A DNA stretch of 64,000 bases from Hanleya hanleyi (Eukaryota > Mollusca > Polyplacophora > Lepidopleurida > Hanleyidae). The stretch is taken from assembly GCA_036873755.1 (NCBI GenBank), contig JAVTVY010039336.1, positions 91,901 to 155,900 on the forward strand, in the 5' to 3' direction. Made by a program: the position numbers and the translations under genes. Below the pieces are notes generated by a model that did no database searches, was not told where the DNA came from, and was given only the letters and a program-made list of their open reading frames with translations. This document shows positions 10,844 to 22,790 of the stretch, piece by piece (within the stretch, counting starts at the first letter, position 1; the number at the start of each line of letters is the position of its first letter).

Positions 10844-12777
10844 CAGGCCTCAATTTAAGGTGGTAACCTGTTTTCAGTTTGCCTGGAGGTTGCTATATGA
10901 GCGAGAGATCCTGAAGGATCTTGTCGCCCACCATTGTTCGACAATTGTAAGCTAATGACAAGAGGATCTTCTTGTCCCTTGTTACTAAGACGATTGAGTT
11001 GTAATTTTGTTTACAGAATTTCGAATCTGAGCGAAAAAGATCGAAAAACGGCCACTGGAAAACACCAAGATATAATGTTTCTAATATAAGTTTCACGAGT
11101 TTCAAGATTTCTAGAAACTGTACTTATGTCGGTTGTTATAGTACAAGAGAAATGAGCAAAGTTAGTATAAAAGTGAATGTACATGTACGGAGGATCATTC
11201 GTCTTCATTTTGCAGTATTTTTTTTTTGCACGTGTCATTATGGGTACTGGAAGCGAAGAAAAATCTTTTTGACACTTTGGCATACTTAAGATTTTATAAT
11301 TAGGAACGAATGCTAATTCTGTTCGGTTTACTGGACGAGTTTGAGATATCTCTTGTAAGATACCATGCTCGAAAATAGTAAGATGGTACAATACTTAGTA
11401 CTGAAGGGATCCGATCCGCGCAGTACAGTTGAAACTTCGAATTTGAAAGTGTCTGAATCCTGATTATCTCCCTTGGATCGAAACATGCAGTAGTCTACAG
11501 TTGTCGAGTTGTGACATTGTGTCAGAAGAGTGACGTCCCTTCATGTAGCTGACTCGCCGGCAGATGAAAGGGTGGGCCAATTCACTTGCAACTGCATGGA
11601 CTAAAGAAAACTGATTTAAAATCTGAAGAAATACATTGTAATTCCGAATTATTTGAACTCCTCGATATGGAAGGTGAAGATATGGATATTCTCTATAGTC
11701 AATATATAGAATATGCCCCACCGTTTGATCCGTCGACTCTTGTGATGCAACAACTGTCACAACTCAGGAATACCGTATTAATTGGATTTTCGAATCGGAC
11801 CAAAAAGGCATCTTGCACAACTAGGCCCAATGTGGGATCTTGCACAAGTGGGCCACAATGGGAATCTGTGTACCAAATTTGAGGAAGATCCACGCAGTAC
11901 TTCTTGAGAAATCACGATAAAGTTTCATTGGGAAATCCAAGATGGGCGCCTGGTGGCCATACTGGATTTTCGAGTCCGACCAGAAAAGGTATCTTACACA
12001 ACTAGGCGGCACGGGGAACCTGTGTACCAAATTTGACAAAGATCCATGTAGTAGTTCCTGAGAAATCGCAGTAGGCCTGATGGACATAGCGAATTTTGGA
12101 ATCGGAGCAGAAAAGGTATGTTGCACAACTGGACCACAAGGGCAACCTGTCTACCAAATTTGAGAAAGATCCAGGCAGTACTTTCTGAGAAATCACTATA
12201 ACAAAGTTTCATGGGGAAATCTCAGATGGCCGCCTGGTGGCCATATTGGATTTTCAATTCAACCCAAAAAGGTATCTTCCACAACTAGATCATAAGATGA
12301 ACCTGTGTACCAAATTTGAGAAAGATCCATGCAGTACTTCCTGAAAAATTGAGGTAACAAGGTTTCATGGGGAAATCCAAGATGGCTGCCTGGTGGCCAT
12401 ATTGGATTTTCGAATCGGACCAGAAAGGGTTTCTTGCACAACTAGACCCCGAGGGAAACCTGTGTACCAAATTTGAAAAAAGATCCATGCAGTAGTTCCT
12501 AAGAAATCGCGGTGACAAGGTTTCATGGGGAAATCCAAGATGGTTGCCTGGTGGCCATATTGGATTTTCGAATCGGGACCAGAAAAGGTTTTTTTGCACA
12601 ACTAGACCCCTAGGGGAACCTGTGTATCAAATTTGAAAAAGATCCATGCAGTAGTTCCTGAGAAATCGCGGTAACAAGGTTTCATGGGGAAATCCAAGAT
12701 GGCTGCCTGGTGGCCATATTAGAATTCATGGTAACCTGTTGAGAGGTTACCATCAGCACTCCTTAAATTGAGGCCTG
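10844..12777 (+). mobile_element. Composite element B, 1934 bp, with terminal inverted repeats and internal 155-bp array
   Basis: Perfect 17-bp inverted repeats CAGGCCTCAATTTAAGG end the element (10844-10860 and 12761-12777). Inside are a leader matching element A (10904-11781), about six array units (11782-12720) and a 3' hairpin (12728-12753). Imperfect direct repeats of about 33 bp containing GGTATGATATAACT flank it at 10805-10837 and 12784-12815. They begin 6-7 bp outside the inverted repeats, so they are probably not a simple target duplication. Array plus hairpin and inverted termini resembles Helentron-derived elements; no protein is encoded. Confidence 0.8.
12728..12753 (+). other. 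Subterminal hairpin of element B
   Basis: ATGGTAACCT pairs perfectly with AGGTTACCAT around the 6-nt loop GTTGAG. The left end of the element carries TGGTAACCTG right after its inverted repeat (10861-10870), so the hairpin arm is shared by both ends. Confidence 0.85.
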
Positions 12778-14130
12778 AAGTGGTATGATATAACTAAACT
12801 GATATGTAACTAAATTCCATAAAATTTGAAATATAAATCCGCATTCTACATTTGGCAAAAGATATAAAAGTCCCTGCTCCCCTTTCATGAACTTAATACA
12901 TATACCGGTACTGAAACCTATAAATTATTAGCCTCTGTAGGCCTGCATAAAATCCACCTTTTGCACTTCAAATTCTTGGACAAAGGATTCACGCCAACAG
13001 GTACATGTACACTGATGCGTGACTCCCGCAAATGTACGCCGGGAGTCGTACAAGCATCAGACTTGCCCTGAAAACGTGTGAATCCCCAGGTAAGCTGCTA
13101 AGCTCGACGTTAGGACGAGTTGTGTGTGCATGGGCGGGGGAGGGGAGGGGGTACAAATTATATAATGGGTGACAGCCTTTCTTTTATTATTTACGCTTGA
13201 ACCGACCCCCTGCTATAAATTTTAGAGTGATGGAATTATTTACCTGGTCCTGCCTGTCATAGCGGATGGAATATTCGCCGTATACGGAAAATCGGCACAG
13301 GCAGGTGCTTCTCGATGTTGTTGCTGTGCCGATTGCGTTCGTTTTCTGTTCCTGAGTTCCAATGCCTTTGTAGATCGGGATGTTCTCTCTTTTGGATTGT
13401 TGAGCTTGATATCTCGAGCGCATGGCTCAAGTCTTTGAATCAGCATACCCAGGACCGACATCGGACTTCCAAAATATGAAATAAATCGGTTTGACTGAGC
13501 TGAAGATGTGGTGAGTGTTTTTTTTTCTGTCAGCCAGACAGCGTGGTTCAAGGGCCGTAACTCGTAATTCACTCCATCCCCAAAAAAAATCCCAATTTGA
13601 AAGCGGACGCGCACGTAACTCCAAACTGACGACCTTCTTTACCTCCTATTAACAAAGAGTTCTTTTTATTTTCCTAAATTTTTAATGTTACAATATGTGT
13701 CCATTTTAAAATGGTACAATGATAGTACAATATATCGAGGATGGCTATTCTCACCCTCGAACAAACGAGAGCCAATGTAGGACCGACATTGGAACAATCC
13801 AAACCGTATACATTTTGGACCGACAGCCGTCGCCAATGATGTACCAATATATAATGTTACATCGTCGGCAACATCAAATGGTACCATGATGGTCCAACAT
13901 AAATTGTTACATTGCTGTAACACTCACTGGTACACGTAGGCCTACACTATATATCGGAGTCATATTGTGGGGAAAACGCGTGTGTACTCTTATCTATTTC
14001 TACTGCCTAGATGGCATGATGCAGGCAACTTGGAAAATATTAATCAAAAACGTACACATGCATGTTCCAGATTCTGCTGCATAAAACGTAGCGTGCAAGA
14101 TCTATGGGGCTACGTTTCGTAACATGTGTC
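12778..14130. other. Intergenic sequence with a small hairpin and a G-rich motif
   Basis: No gene is supported. An 8-bp perfect hairpin (GACTCCCG ... CGGGAGTC) sits at 13021-13047. A four-run G tract at 13132-13151 fits the G-quadruplex pattern. From about 13680 to 13930 short phrases such as GGTACAATGATAGTAC and GGTACCATGATGGTCC recur, suggesting an old degenerate repeat. Minus-strand frames at 13187-13923 show no family-like content. Confidence 0.5.
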
Positions 14131-14139
14131 TAATTCCGC

Positions 14140-15190
14140 TTAACCCGGGGCTAGGGGCCGTATGAGCCCATGTACTTCAACATCCTCATGGTACTCATAT
14201 GAACAGTCACAATCAAAGCGTGACTGAGGTACATCATTTTTAGATGACGACTCTATAACGAATATTATGGATTAAGAATACTGATCAGCGATACGGATTT
14301 GATATTTTGGAACATCATGATGTCTTGCCGGCATCATTGAAAACTGTTGGCCGCTTCTCTCTTGCAGGAAACAAGCCTATGTTTATGTATACTTTTGTCT
14401 TTTTGAATTTGGTGCTAATACTGTTATATGGAAATGGAATAGGTCTTTGGATTATGGACGCGGATATTCTCTAATGGACGACGGCTGGATTATGAATGAC
14501 GGACTAGACGCTTGTAAACAGTGTAGTTTTGTTACTTGTCTCAAATATAGAGTAGCTCCTTCACACTACATTATCAAACAAAATCATGGAGAGTTATGGA
14601 ATTATCTCCCCCTATCTTTTAGGACTCCAAAGACACTATCAGTCCAATTTGCGAGTCCGTATTTAATAGCCTTCGATACGTCAAACACTGCTGTCATTCA
14701 AAAGACTCCAAGATATCCATTGTAGTCAACATTATTTTGATTATTATCTAACGAATTCGAGTAATTTCGAGTATCTTTTAAGACTAAAAATCGTTTCAGT
14801 TTATTTGTGTTTCAGATTAACAATCTTATGAAAATTTAAATTTTCAATATAACTCTAATCCATATTAAAATCTAATAATAAGGCTTGAAAAATATAATTA
14901 ACGGGTTGATTTTGAAAATAAACTAGTGATTAGGATTTTATGTGAAGAATATCACATGTTGCTGACATCATTGGAAACACATACACAAAGATTTATTTCA
15001 CATAGCATCATTAGAAAAAACAGCAGTCATTGTATACTAGAATAGAAGCGATCAACAGTGTTCAATGATGGCGGCAAGACATCGTGATGTTCCAAAAGCA
15101 TCAAACCGCATCGCTGGCCTGTGTACTTAATCCATATGATTTGAATGATGCATCCCAGTTACGTTTTGATTGTGTCTGTTAGGCACAAGT
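14140..15190. repeat. Inverted arms, probably Penelope-like element terminus
   Basis: About 140 bp at 14210-14355 recur inverted at 15048-15190; both contain versions of TTTTGGAACATCATGATGTC, GGATTAAG and AATCAAAGCGTGAC. Part of the left arm (14140-14285) also matches 58190-58345 in reverse orientation. There the homologous DNA sits directly beside sequence matching 15190-15440. Inverted long terminal repeats next to a Penelope-type reverse transcriptase remnant are usual for that class. Confidence 0.65.
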
Positions 15191-15344
15191 TACGAACGTA
15201 CCGTCATAGGTCTTGCAAGCGATATATTTTGCTACCAGCACGCGATATACTTGACCAAATTTGAAGAACCAAACACCTTGGAGTGGAGGCACTTGGTGGT
15301 ATAGCCCTGTTTTTGTATTAATTAACTTTAATTAAAATAGTCAC

Positions 15345-15770
15345 ATTTAACCCTAGATCTCGCAAATGATACTAGGTGAGATATTTATACATCATATGCA
15401 GGTCTCACTAGAATGGTGCTGTTCAGAAAGGGATAGTTTACGACGTCGAAATTGTAATCATTTCTTTTGTAGTAAACTCGACGAGAGAGAAGGTCCGCTT
15501 CATTTTTATAGGAATATATGTCTATATATGATGGGCCGTTAGGGCTATCTGCAGTTTTCTTCAATTCCAGTGAAGGTGGATGTAAATTCTTCAGTGCATC
15601 ATTTATATAACGATTATCCACAGCCAGAAGATCGTCTATAAAGCGTTTGCTGAATGAGAAGGGAGGGACTATGAATTGATCGGTTTTTGAAAGCGTCTAC
15701 ATATAACCGTGTTCATAAGAGAACAGATATAGGTCAGTCAAAATGGGTGCACAATTAGTATCCACTTAAA
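15345..15770 (-). pseudogene. Penelope-like reverse transcriptase fragment
   Basis: Read on the minus strand, the frame gives TNCAPILTDLYLFSYEHG, a stop, then SKRFIDDLLAVDNRYIND, SLELKKTADSPNGPSYIDI, YKRNDYNFDVVNYPFLNS and PAYDV, a stop, ISHLVSFARSR. This is the order in reverse transcriptases with the [Y/F]IDD catalytic motif (D-D retained in FIDD), which I assign to the Penelope-like type. Both in-frame stops replace sense codons without frame change; the second sits where the family has tyrosine. Only the palm part is present. A related 3' fragment lies at 58515-58610. DIRS-type or another FIDD lineage is the alternative. Confidence 0.7.
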
Positions 15771-15779
15771 TACCTATAT

Positions 15780-18060
15780 GCTGTTGATATATTATGTTGT
15801 CAAATTTCACATAAATATTATTAATGCAAATTTATAAACGAAGAGACATCCTATGAATGACATTAATATATCGGCGATCAGTTTTCTTGAACAACATTAC
15901 TATTATTGAACTTAGAAGGACATTACGGTTCAGATGAGTAATGTAGAGTATTACATGACAGAGACATGAACAACCAGATTAAATAGATTCATATCCAAAT
16001 TAAAAAAAAATCAGGAGCAAAAGTTCTATTTCTTTAGTCATACGGACATTTAGTGAACAGATAAAATAATTCTGATTAGAATATATTTTAGAGTGTCTAG
16101 ATGTAATTAAATTGCCACATTATGGCATATTCTGACCCGCCAATCTGATGATATTACATGGAGTTAATTCCAAAGATACATGTATGTACTGCATTAAAGC
16201 ACAGTGAAGCAATTGCTTCGGATAATTTCATGAAATACAGCTGAACTATTTCCATGATATATCTCTCATCAGGGGTCAACCACAATCATAAATGTACATC
16301 ATCATTGATAATATATCTTTAATTTACACCGTAGTTATATTGTCTTCATCTTATATTACGTCAGAGCCGTCTTATCTTCAGAAGTCTCGATTTCGACTTT
16401 ATCCAGAGATCGTTCAGCATATCTAATATATTCTTTCCTCTCAGAAAAGCAGTTTTATAAAAGAGATAGCGTCAATTCTTCATCACTAATTCCGGCCGGA
16501 CAACAGTACGGCTGCTGGACTGGACGTGCAAGCATTCCATGGAAACCGATCGCGTCGGACTGAATTTGGTCGACACCCTTCATCGACAAACATTCAATTC
16601 AGAAGCACAAATATATTAACGTTCACTGGAGTGTATCACAACAGGGAAAAGAAATCCGAGGAGGACTCTATCTTTTCACATGTTAATTAAACTGATGTAG
16701 AGTATATACACTTAGTATTATCCATTAAGGCACTGAAACATTTAAAAGCGAGGGGAAGATTTTCTTCAGACTTATGGTATTTTGCTGTGTTTGCCACAGA
16801 ATGAACTCGTTGATGGGTTACTATATTTAAGTGGGAGATTTCGTCAGCCCTTGGGCTACACATCTGGACCTTTCCACTCTATATTTCTGGGCCATACTGT
16901 AACAAAAAATGTCCGCAAACATAACCGCAACTCACTTCCATCTATTAAATGTATATTAGTACATGTTCTATAAGATTATGTTTTGCTTGAACTTGTACTG
17001 TCTATCGGCATAACTACTGTTAAACATACATTACTATATAAGATGCGCGGATAGTGTGCTGAATTTTGCGATGAAATGATCATATCTTACCGGAATCAGC
17101 GGACGGCTCTATTGAGAAACCCTAAGAAAGCCACCTTATGAAATTGAGTCTGTTATGGGGTTTTATATGGAGATATATCGAAGCGTGTTGTGTTATGAAA
17201 AGTTAATGACGAATATTATATATTTTATTGTACATTTCAGTTTGCTCAACACACTTAAGAAAAATATGCAGAGCCAACGGAGTTAATTTTTTATAAGATC
17301 CGGAGTAGACGACTAATTAAAATTGACTGACTTTAATGGTTAGATTTAATGAACAAATTAACCGACTCATTGGAACGCATTAGATGAAAATATAAAACCG
17401 TCAAACTGTTCAAGGCCTATTTGTCCGATATACTGGAACAGGTAAAGCAAGTAGTAAACAAAGTACAAATTATATCCCCGAGGCACAGTTGGTTCAGTCA
17501 AAGGAGTAACGCATCAACGAGTCTTATCTGTGGTAAACATGAAAAAACATAACTCGGAAGAAAACATTAGTTTTAAATATTTTAGTGCCTCAATGGAGAA
17601 TCCTCTCTGTGGTAATGTAATTGCATCAGGTCACGCGAAAATATAATCCAAGGTTGTCTTATCTGACACCAATACAATATGACTTATTATCACCCTACGC
17701 CATTGAGTCCCGGTACATGAATAGCTATTATGAGCTTGTATATGGTGGAAAATAAAAGTTATTCAAGGCTTGAAAAATCATAAATATCACTAGTACTGTT
17801 CACTGAATTTCAGTTTTGTATACGCGACGCCAAAAAGAAATTATTTGGCGATATTTGTTTACAACCTCCAAAGTAGACAACTACTTAAATGTACAGACTG
17901 CAGTAAATGATTACTTAATCAACAGAGGAAAAACAGGCAACCGTTCAAGTAGCCGTTCCGGAATGTCAACTACTGGCAAGTATTAATATATGTTATAGAA
18001 GTTTAGGGAAAGTGCATTACAATGGCAGAGTTTCAATGGACAATGGCTGGCTAATGGACA
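15780..18060. other. AT-rich intergenic sequence
   Basis: No exon, RNA gene or recognised TE protein is visible. Frames here are short and featureless (for example 16782-16973). Parts may be older Penelope or LINE material beyond recognition. Confidence 0.45.
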
Positions 18061-18178
18061 ATTTCAGATTTGACCAATTAGTACCACGAGGGTAGGTAAG
18101 AGATAGGATCACAAGTATGTGACTTGAATTCAATCCAATACAGAGAAGAAATCTCCCGTTGCGGAGAGCTCTGTAGCA

Positions 18179-19317
18179 ATGAACGCAAAGGAAGTCGAGC
18201 AGCCTGAAAGCGTTGGTGATAGCATTTGGTCAATTGTAGGACGGGATAGCAAGACATCAAAAAGGAATTCTAAGCTTAGACAAAGGAAAACTAAAAAGAG
18301 CATAGAGGAGGCAGAAATGCACGCAACAGCTCAAACAGATTTTCAGCTCTCTCTGAGAAGGATGATGTTGAAAATTCCTTTGATATTCCTGGCCCACCCC
18401 ACAAAAGGAATAGAATAGATGAAAGTCCGAAAAGTTTACTTCATAATCAGCAGTCTAAAGAAAATGAGTATGAGAGGATTGTAGATCCAGAAACACTTCA
18501 AACTGTTGGTTCTCTGTCCGGGGTGGAGAACGACAGCGTTGCCAACGATAGACAAATGACCAGCAATGTTGCTACTGCACTTGATGTAGACGACAGTCGT
18601 AGTGAACATCCACCTGTGCGTCGGATGCTGTTGTCGAAACCGAGCTCACCACAGATGATGCTAGAAATGAGCTACCCTTGGTAGATGGGAAAGGAGGTGA
18701 AGATGCATATATTAGTTCTACACCTGTGCATTCTGGTGGTAACTCGAACGTCACCCCAAATGATGATGTGAGTGCTAAGCTCACCAAAGATGATGTTAGA
18801 AATGCGCTTTCCTCAGTAGATGCACCTGTGCATTCTGGTGGTGACTTGAACTTCACACCAGATGAAAATGTGGTTGCTGAGCTCACCAGAGATGATGCTA
18901 GAAATGAGCTGCCTTCAGTGGGTGAAGATGAAGATTTAGGTTTTATTTCTGAAATGGATACACCTGTAAACTTCACTTCCGATGATGATGTGTCTGAGGA
19001 GTTCACTAGTGATGAAGCTAGCAATAAGATACTCATGGAAGATGAAAAACAAGGTGAAGGGGGAAGTTGATAACTCCATTCTCAACACAGATACACCAAT
19101 GAACCTTTCCTCAGACAAAAACACTGTCATGGATCAATCTTGTGATAAAAAGCGACCCGACAAGACTTCCTTAAACCAGAGGTCGAAATGTGAACAGAAG
19201 AGAGAGCAAGAACATTATGGAAATAAAGACAAAGATATGCAGCAGTTGCGAGAAGAGCAGAAAAAGAACAGAAAAGCCAGAGGAGAAGACCTTTCATTAA
19301 ACGTTCATAATGGCTAA
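18179..19317 (+). pseudogene. ORF1-like acidic repeat protein of a LINE, frameshifted
   Basis: Coding-like sequence passes through all three frames: MNAKEVEQPESVG from 18179, DESPKSLLHNQQSK from about 18418, the long frame 18678-19070, then 18982-19317 from about 19070. The protein is acidic and contains four imperfect repeats of about 40-45 residues with phrases TPVHSGGNSNVTPNDDVS, ELTRDDARNELPSV and DTPVNFTSDDDV; the repeat continues across the frameshift near 19070 (DTPMNLSSDKN). It ends just upstream of a LINE endonuclease region, so I read it as a degenerate first ORF of that element. I recognise no RNA-binding domain in it. Confidence 0.55.
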
Positions 19318-19389
19318 GTTGACACTCTATTTCCTTGTGTGTGTACTCTTGTTTGTTATTTCTTCATATAGACTAAAATGGCTCAGTCT

Positions 19390-20347
19390 CCAACCCTCCT
19401 CCAATGAAACTGCAGAGGAGTTTGGTCAAATTTACATGAGCTTCATTTGTTAACTCAGGATTATGAAATCTTAGCTCTCTGTTTGAATGGAGCTTTTCTC
19501 AAAGAAGCAGATAAAAATAAATTTAAATTACGGCAATATACACCCTATCATTCCTGTGCTTTGCAAGAGCATGGAAAGGCTCCAGGCGGTTCTTCAATAC
19601 TTGTTAACATGGGTGTTTTGCATAATCCTACTGATTTGAAGACAGATTTACAGCTGTAGCAGTTCGACTTACTTTGGATTCTGTATTCACATTATGCGCG
19701 GTGTACATACCGTCATCTGGAGGTCTCTAGTGAACTTCAGAATCTTTACGATCAGCTCCCTAAACCTTGTTTACTGATGGGTGATTTTAACGACCGTAGT
19801 AACTTTGGGGATAAATAAGAGAGTTGTAAAGGAAAATTTCTTGAAGATTTTTATCAACTAATTCTTTGTGTATTTTTAATGATGGTTCTTACACACATTT
19901 TTCCACAGCTCATGGAAACTATTCAACTTTAAATATCTCACTTTGCGACCTTCCTATACTCGAATAATTTACTTGGTCTGTTCATGATGACCTTTGTGGA
20001 AGTGATCACTTTTCCACTGTTTTAAAGGCTGTTCATTCAGCTGATGACCCCCCTTTAACAAGGTATAATTCCAAGAAAGTAAATTGGTCAGAATTTGAAA
20101 AGATTTGTTCACAGGAACTACAAGGAGTTTCTTTTTCTGATGTTCCAGATCCTATACAGTTATTTTCAGATATGCTGGTAGAAATTGCCAACCAAACCAT
20201 TCCCACATCTTCAGGAGTTGCACATATTACGAAACCTTGGTTTAATGATGACCGCAAAGAAACAAGAAAATGCAGGAAGAAAGCTGAACGATATTTCCGC
20301 CGACATGCGAATTCTGGAAATTTGAAAGATCTCAGAGTTACAAGAGC
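19390..20347 (+). pseudogene. Jockey/CR1-like LINE ORF2, endonuclease part, decayed
   Basis: With frame changes the sequence reads through an APE-type endonuclease: a start resembling LQWNCRG, then ALCLNGAFLKEADKNKF where the family usually has a catalytic ET pair, AVYIPSSGG, LLMGDFNDRSNFGDK and later VHDDLCGSDHFSTVLK. After it come LTRYNSKKVNWSEFEKIC and KPWFNDDRKETRKCRKKAE, the linker to the reverse transcriptase. GDFN and SDH motifs are retained; several stops and frameshifts are present. The frame is cut at 20347 by the Harbinger-type insertion and resumes at 22337. Confidence 0.8.
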
Positions 20348-20350
20348 TAA

Positions 20351-22333
20351 GGGATCGTTTCCATTAATCGTTTTTTCTTCAGTCGCGATTTTTCTTCAAT
20401 TTTCTCGATTGAAAAACGATCAATCGCGAATCAGTCGCGAGGATATCGAGAAAAAAAATGAGAAAAAACGATTGAACCTTTTCTGGAAAAAACCATTCTC
20501 TCGCGATATCGTTTTTGAATCGTTTACCCATGCGCGATCCGTTCTTGATCGCGAATCTTCAATCGCGAGAGAATCGTTTTTTTCAAGGCGCGAGAGAATC
20601 GTGAGGCGGAGTGATATTTGAAACATAGGCCGTGTTGCCGTCGTACGCCGCTCTATCCGCGTACTGGGAACTACATGTAATGTTGATTGCGGATTTGTCG
20701 ATGGAAACACCTATATTACTATACTATACTGTATAAATGCGTAAGATAACCGAATAATATATATGATTCACGATCTATAGTCGCCTACAAGCCGAAGTAG
20801 GGCGTATGTTGGAAATATCTTTTCATATTCCTGTACCATGCTTCCTGTGACGTTCGCGCTCAGATTTACTCTGGCGAAGCGTGAATGACAAAATTACATG
20901 TTTATTCAATAATCGTGTGAGTCGACAATGTATTAATGATACAGGATGATAGTCACAATATCTTGTTTTGTAAATACCGGGTACAGGCCATAAGTGGATT
21001 TGAGTTCGTTGATTGCATTATCAGAATGATTACGGCACAGGCTTGATAGAGGTGTGAATGGGCGCATGGCGATAACCCAGAACAGCTTAGCCCTCCAGCC
21101 GAGAATTTCTAGGTTAATTAAGGTGAAAAATAGTGTAATTAAATATGTATATTTTGTTATAGTAAAACATACATTAGGAAAGGGTATCCATTCATGTTTT
21201 GGTACAGTTTTTAAACTATTGAGATGTGAATAAGTTCAAAAATCACCATCAAGTTAATTTTATTTATTATAAGAATATTCGCGGCAGTGATTTCATATTT
21301 ATATCAAATACATATCTTTTTGATTGAATCGCATATAACGGTTGGATTCGCATATGTACAATACTTTTTATTTTAATTTTATATTTTGATAAATGAACTG
21401 TGAATGATTCCAAAGGGAAGCTCAAGCCAAAAACCAACTGAATATTATATAATTTCATCTCTTACTGGATTAACCAGTTGTGAAAATTTGTACAAATAGC
21501 CCGCGCTATATATTAATAATTAAGTGCTTGCGAAGACTCAAAAGCCCCGTATGACAATGTTATATTCAATACAGCGCCATCTATCTACACAAGGAACATG
21601 GTGATCGTAGGACAAAAAACCACGCGTACAGCGAAAATCTGATGAATCAACTCAAAATTTCAGCCCGCACAGATGCCAAAAACGTTCACGAAAAATACTA
21701 CACAAGAAATCTGGAATAATGCCAGCTTTAAAATACCCAAAATAATAGACGAAATTGCAAGTGCAAATGACCCAATCTGACCATATCCGGGCCTGTGTCC
21801 CGTACAAAATATATGTAAATATGAAGTTATAATTATATGCCATTATTTCTATGTATATATATAGATATTTTTTTTCAATTTCTTTCAATATCCCCATCGT
21901 ATCTATATAACCGCCAACTGTACAGAAACACGCTATAGTTTTACACTAGGCAAAGAATGGAAAAGGAAGAAGAAAAAATGATCGAACTTTATATAGTCTG
22001 ACTGAAGTGTTAGAAACTCGAACGTGTATGCGGGTCAGTCAGGCTGAACCAATGGCGTACTACTTTCGGCTATAATCCTCAATCGTTTTTTTTCAATCGT
22101 TTATATTTTCTCGATTAAAAAGCGATTGAATCGCGATATCGCTTTTTATTCGCGAGAATTTTCTCGATTGAAAAACGATTGCCAACAGAAAAAAAACATT
22201 CGAACAGCGATCGCGAATGAATCGTTTATTTTGAAGAAAAAAAACCATTCCCTCGCGCCTTGGAAAATCGCGACTTCGAGAAAATTTGACGAAATAAACG
22301 ATTCATTCGCGAACGATAATTGGAAACGGTGCC
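20351..22333. mobile_element. Non-autonomous PIF/Harbinger-like transposon copy 1, 1983 bp
   Basis: Ends are GGGATCGTTTCCATTAATCG and, inward from the right, GGCACCGTTTCCAATTATCG. A 3-bp TAA target duplication flanks them (20348-20350 and 22334-22336), typical of PIF/Harbinger. Removing the insert joins LINE coding phrases (RVTRAKA with RTMKQNKRDSWKNYV, allowing a frameshift). About 270 bp at each end are packed with TCGCGA, AATCGTTT and AACGATT motifs. No transposase is present. A second copy in reverse orientation lies at 48205-53534. Confidence 0.88.
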
Positions 22334-22336
22334 TAA

Positions 22337-22790
22337 AGCTCAGTAGAACCATGAAACAGAATAAACGTGATTCTTGGAAAAATTATGTTCTAAGATCAAT
22401 ACATATACTCCTATAACAAACGTTTGGAAATATGATCCAAAGAATAAAAGATAAAGGCTCCCAAGTCCAGCGTTCAGCATCTCAACGATGGAAATCAGGT
22501 GATTACTGACTGAGTAGAAATTGCAAAAAAATTAGGCGAAACAATTGCCAAAAACTCTCCTTCAGAAAATTATGTACCTAAATTTCAATGTTTCCAAAAA
22601 AGAGAACAGAAAAATGAAATTCCCCTCCGGTAACCATGAAGGCTAACGCTATGTTTCCAATTGTGGAACTTCATGCTTCTCTCTCGAAAGCTAGCGATTC
22701 GGTTGCAGGCCCTGATAATATTAATTACCAACTTTTGAAACATCTACCTGAATCTTCTCGAGGCCAGTACCAAAGCCTGGCTGTAGCCAT
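22337..22790 (+). pseudogene. Jockey/CR1-like LINE ORF2, start of reverse transcriptase
   Basis: This continues the ORF2 remnant after the insertion: RTMKQNKRDSWKNYV, VWKYDPKNK in a shifted frame, and from 22636 FPIVELHASLSKASDSVAGP followed by DNINYQLLKHLPESS. The last phrase matches the family's first reverse transcriptase motif (GPD.I.Y..L+HLP). Several stops and frameshifts occur. The palm domain does not follow; similarity ends near 22790. Confidence 0.75.

Noticed and set aside
6435..12720. Many overlapping minus-strand frames with repeated phrases such as FLKFGTQVPLG and KIQYGHQAAILDFP
   Set aside because: They are translations of the 155-bp tandem units in several frames. Their similarity reflects the DNA repeat, and units differ by indels that shift the frame.
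20172..20621. 149-codon plus-strand frame
   Set aside because: Starts in the LINE endonuclease linker and runs across the junction at 20351 into the Harbinger terminal repeat, so it is a chimera of two elements.
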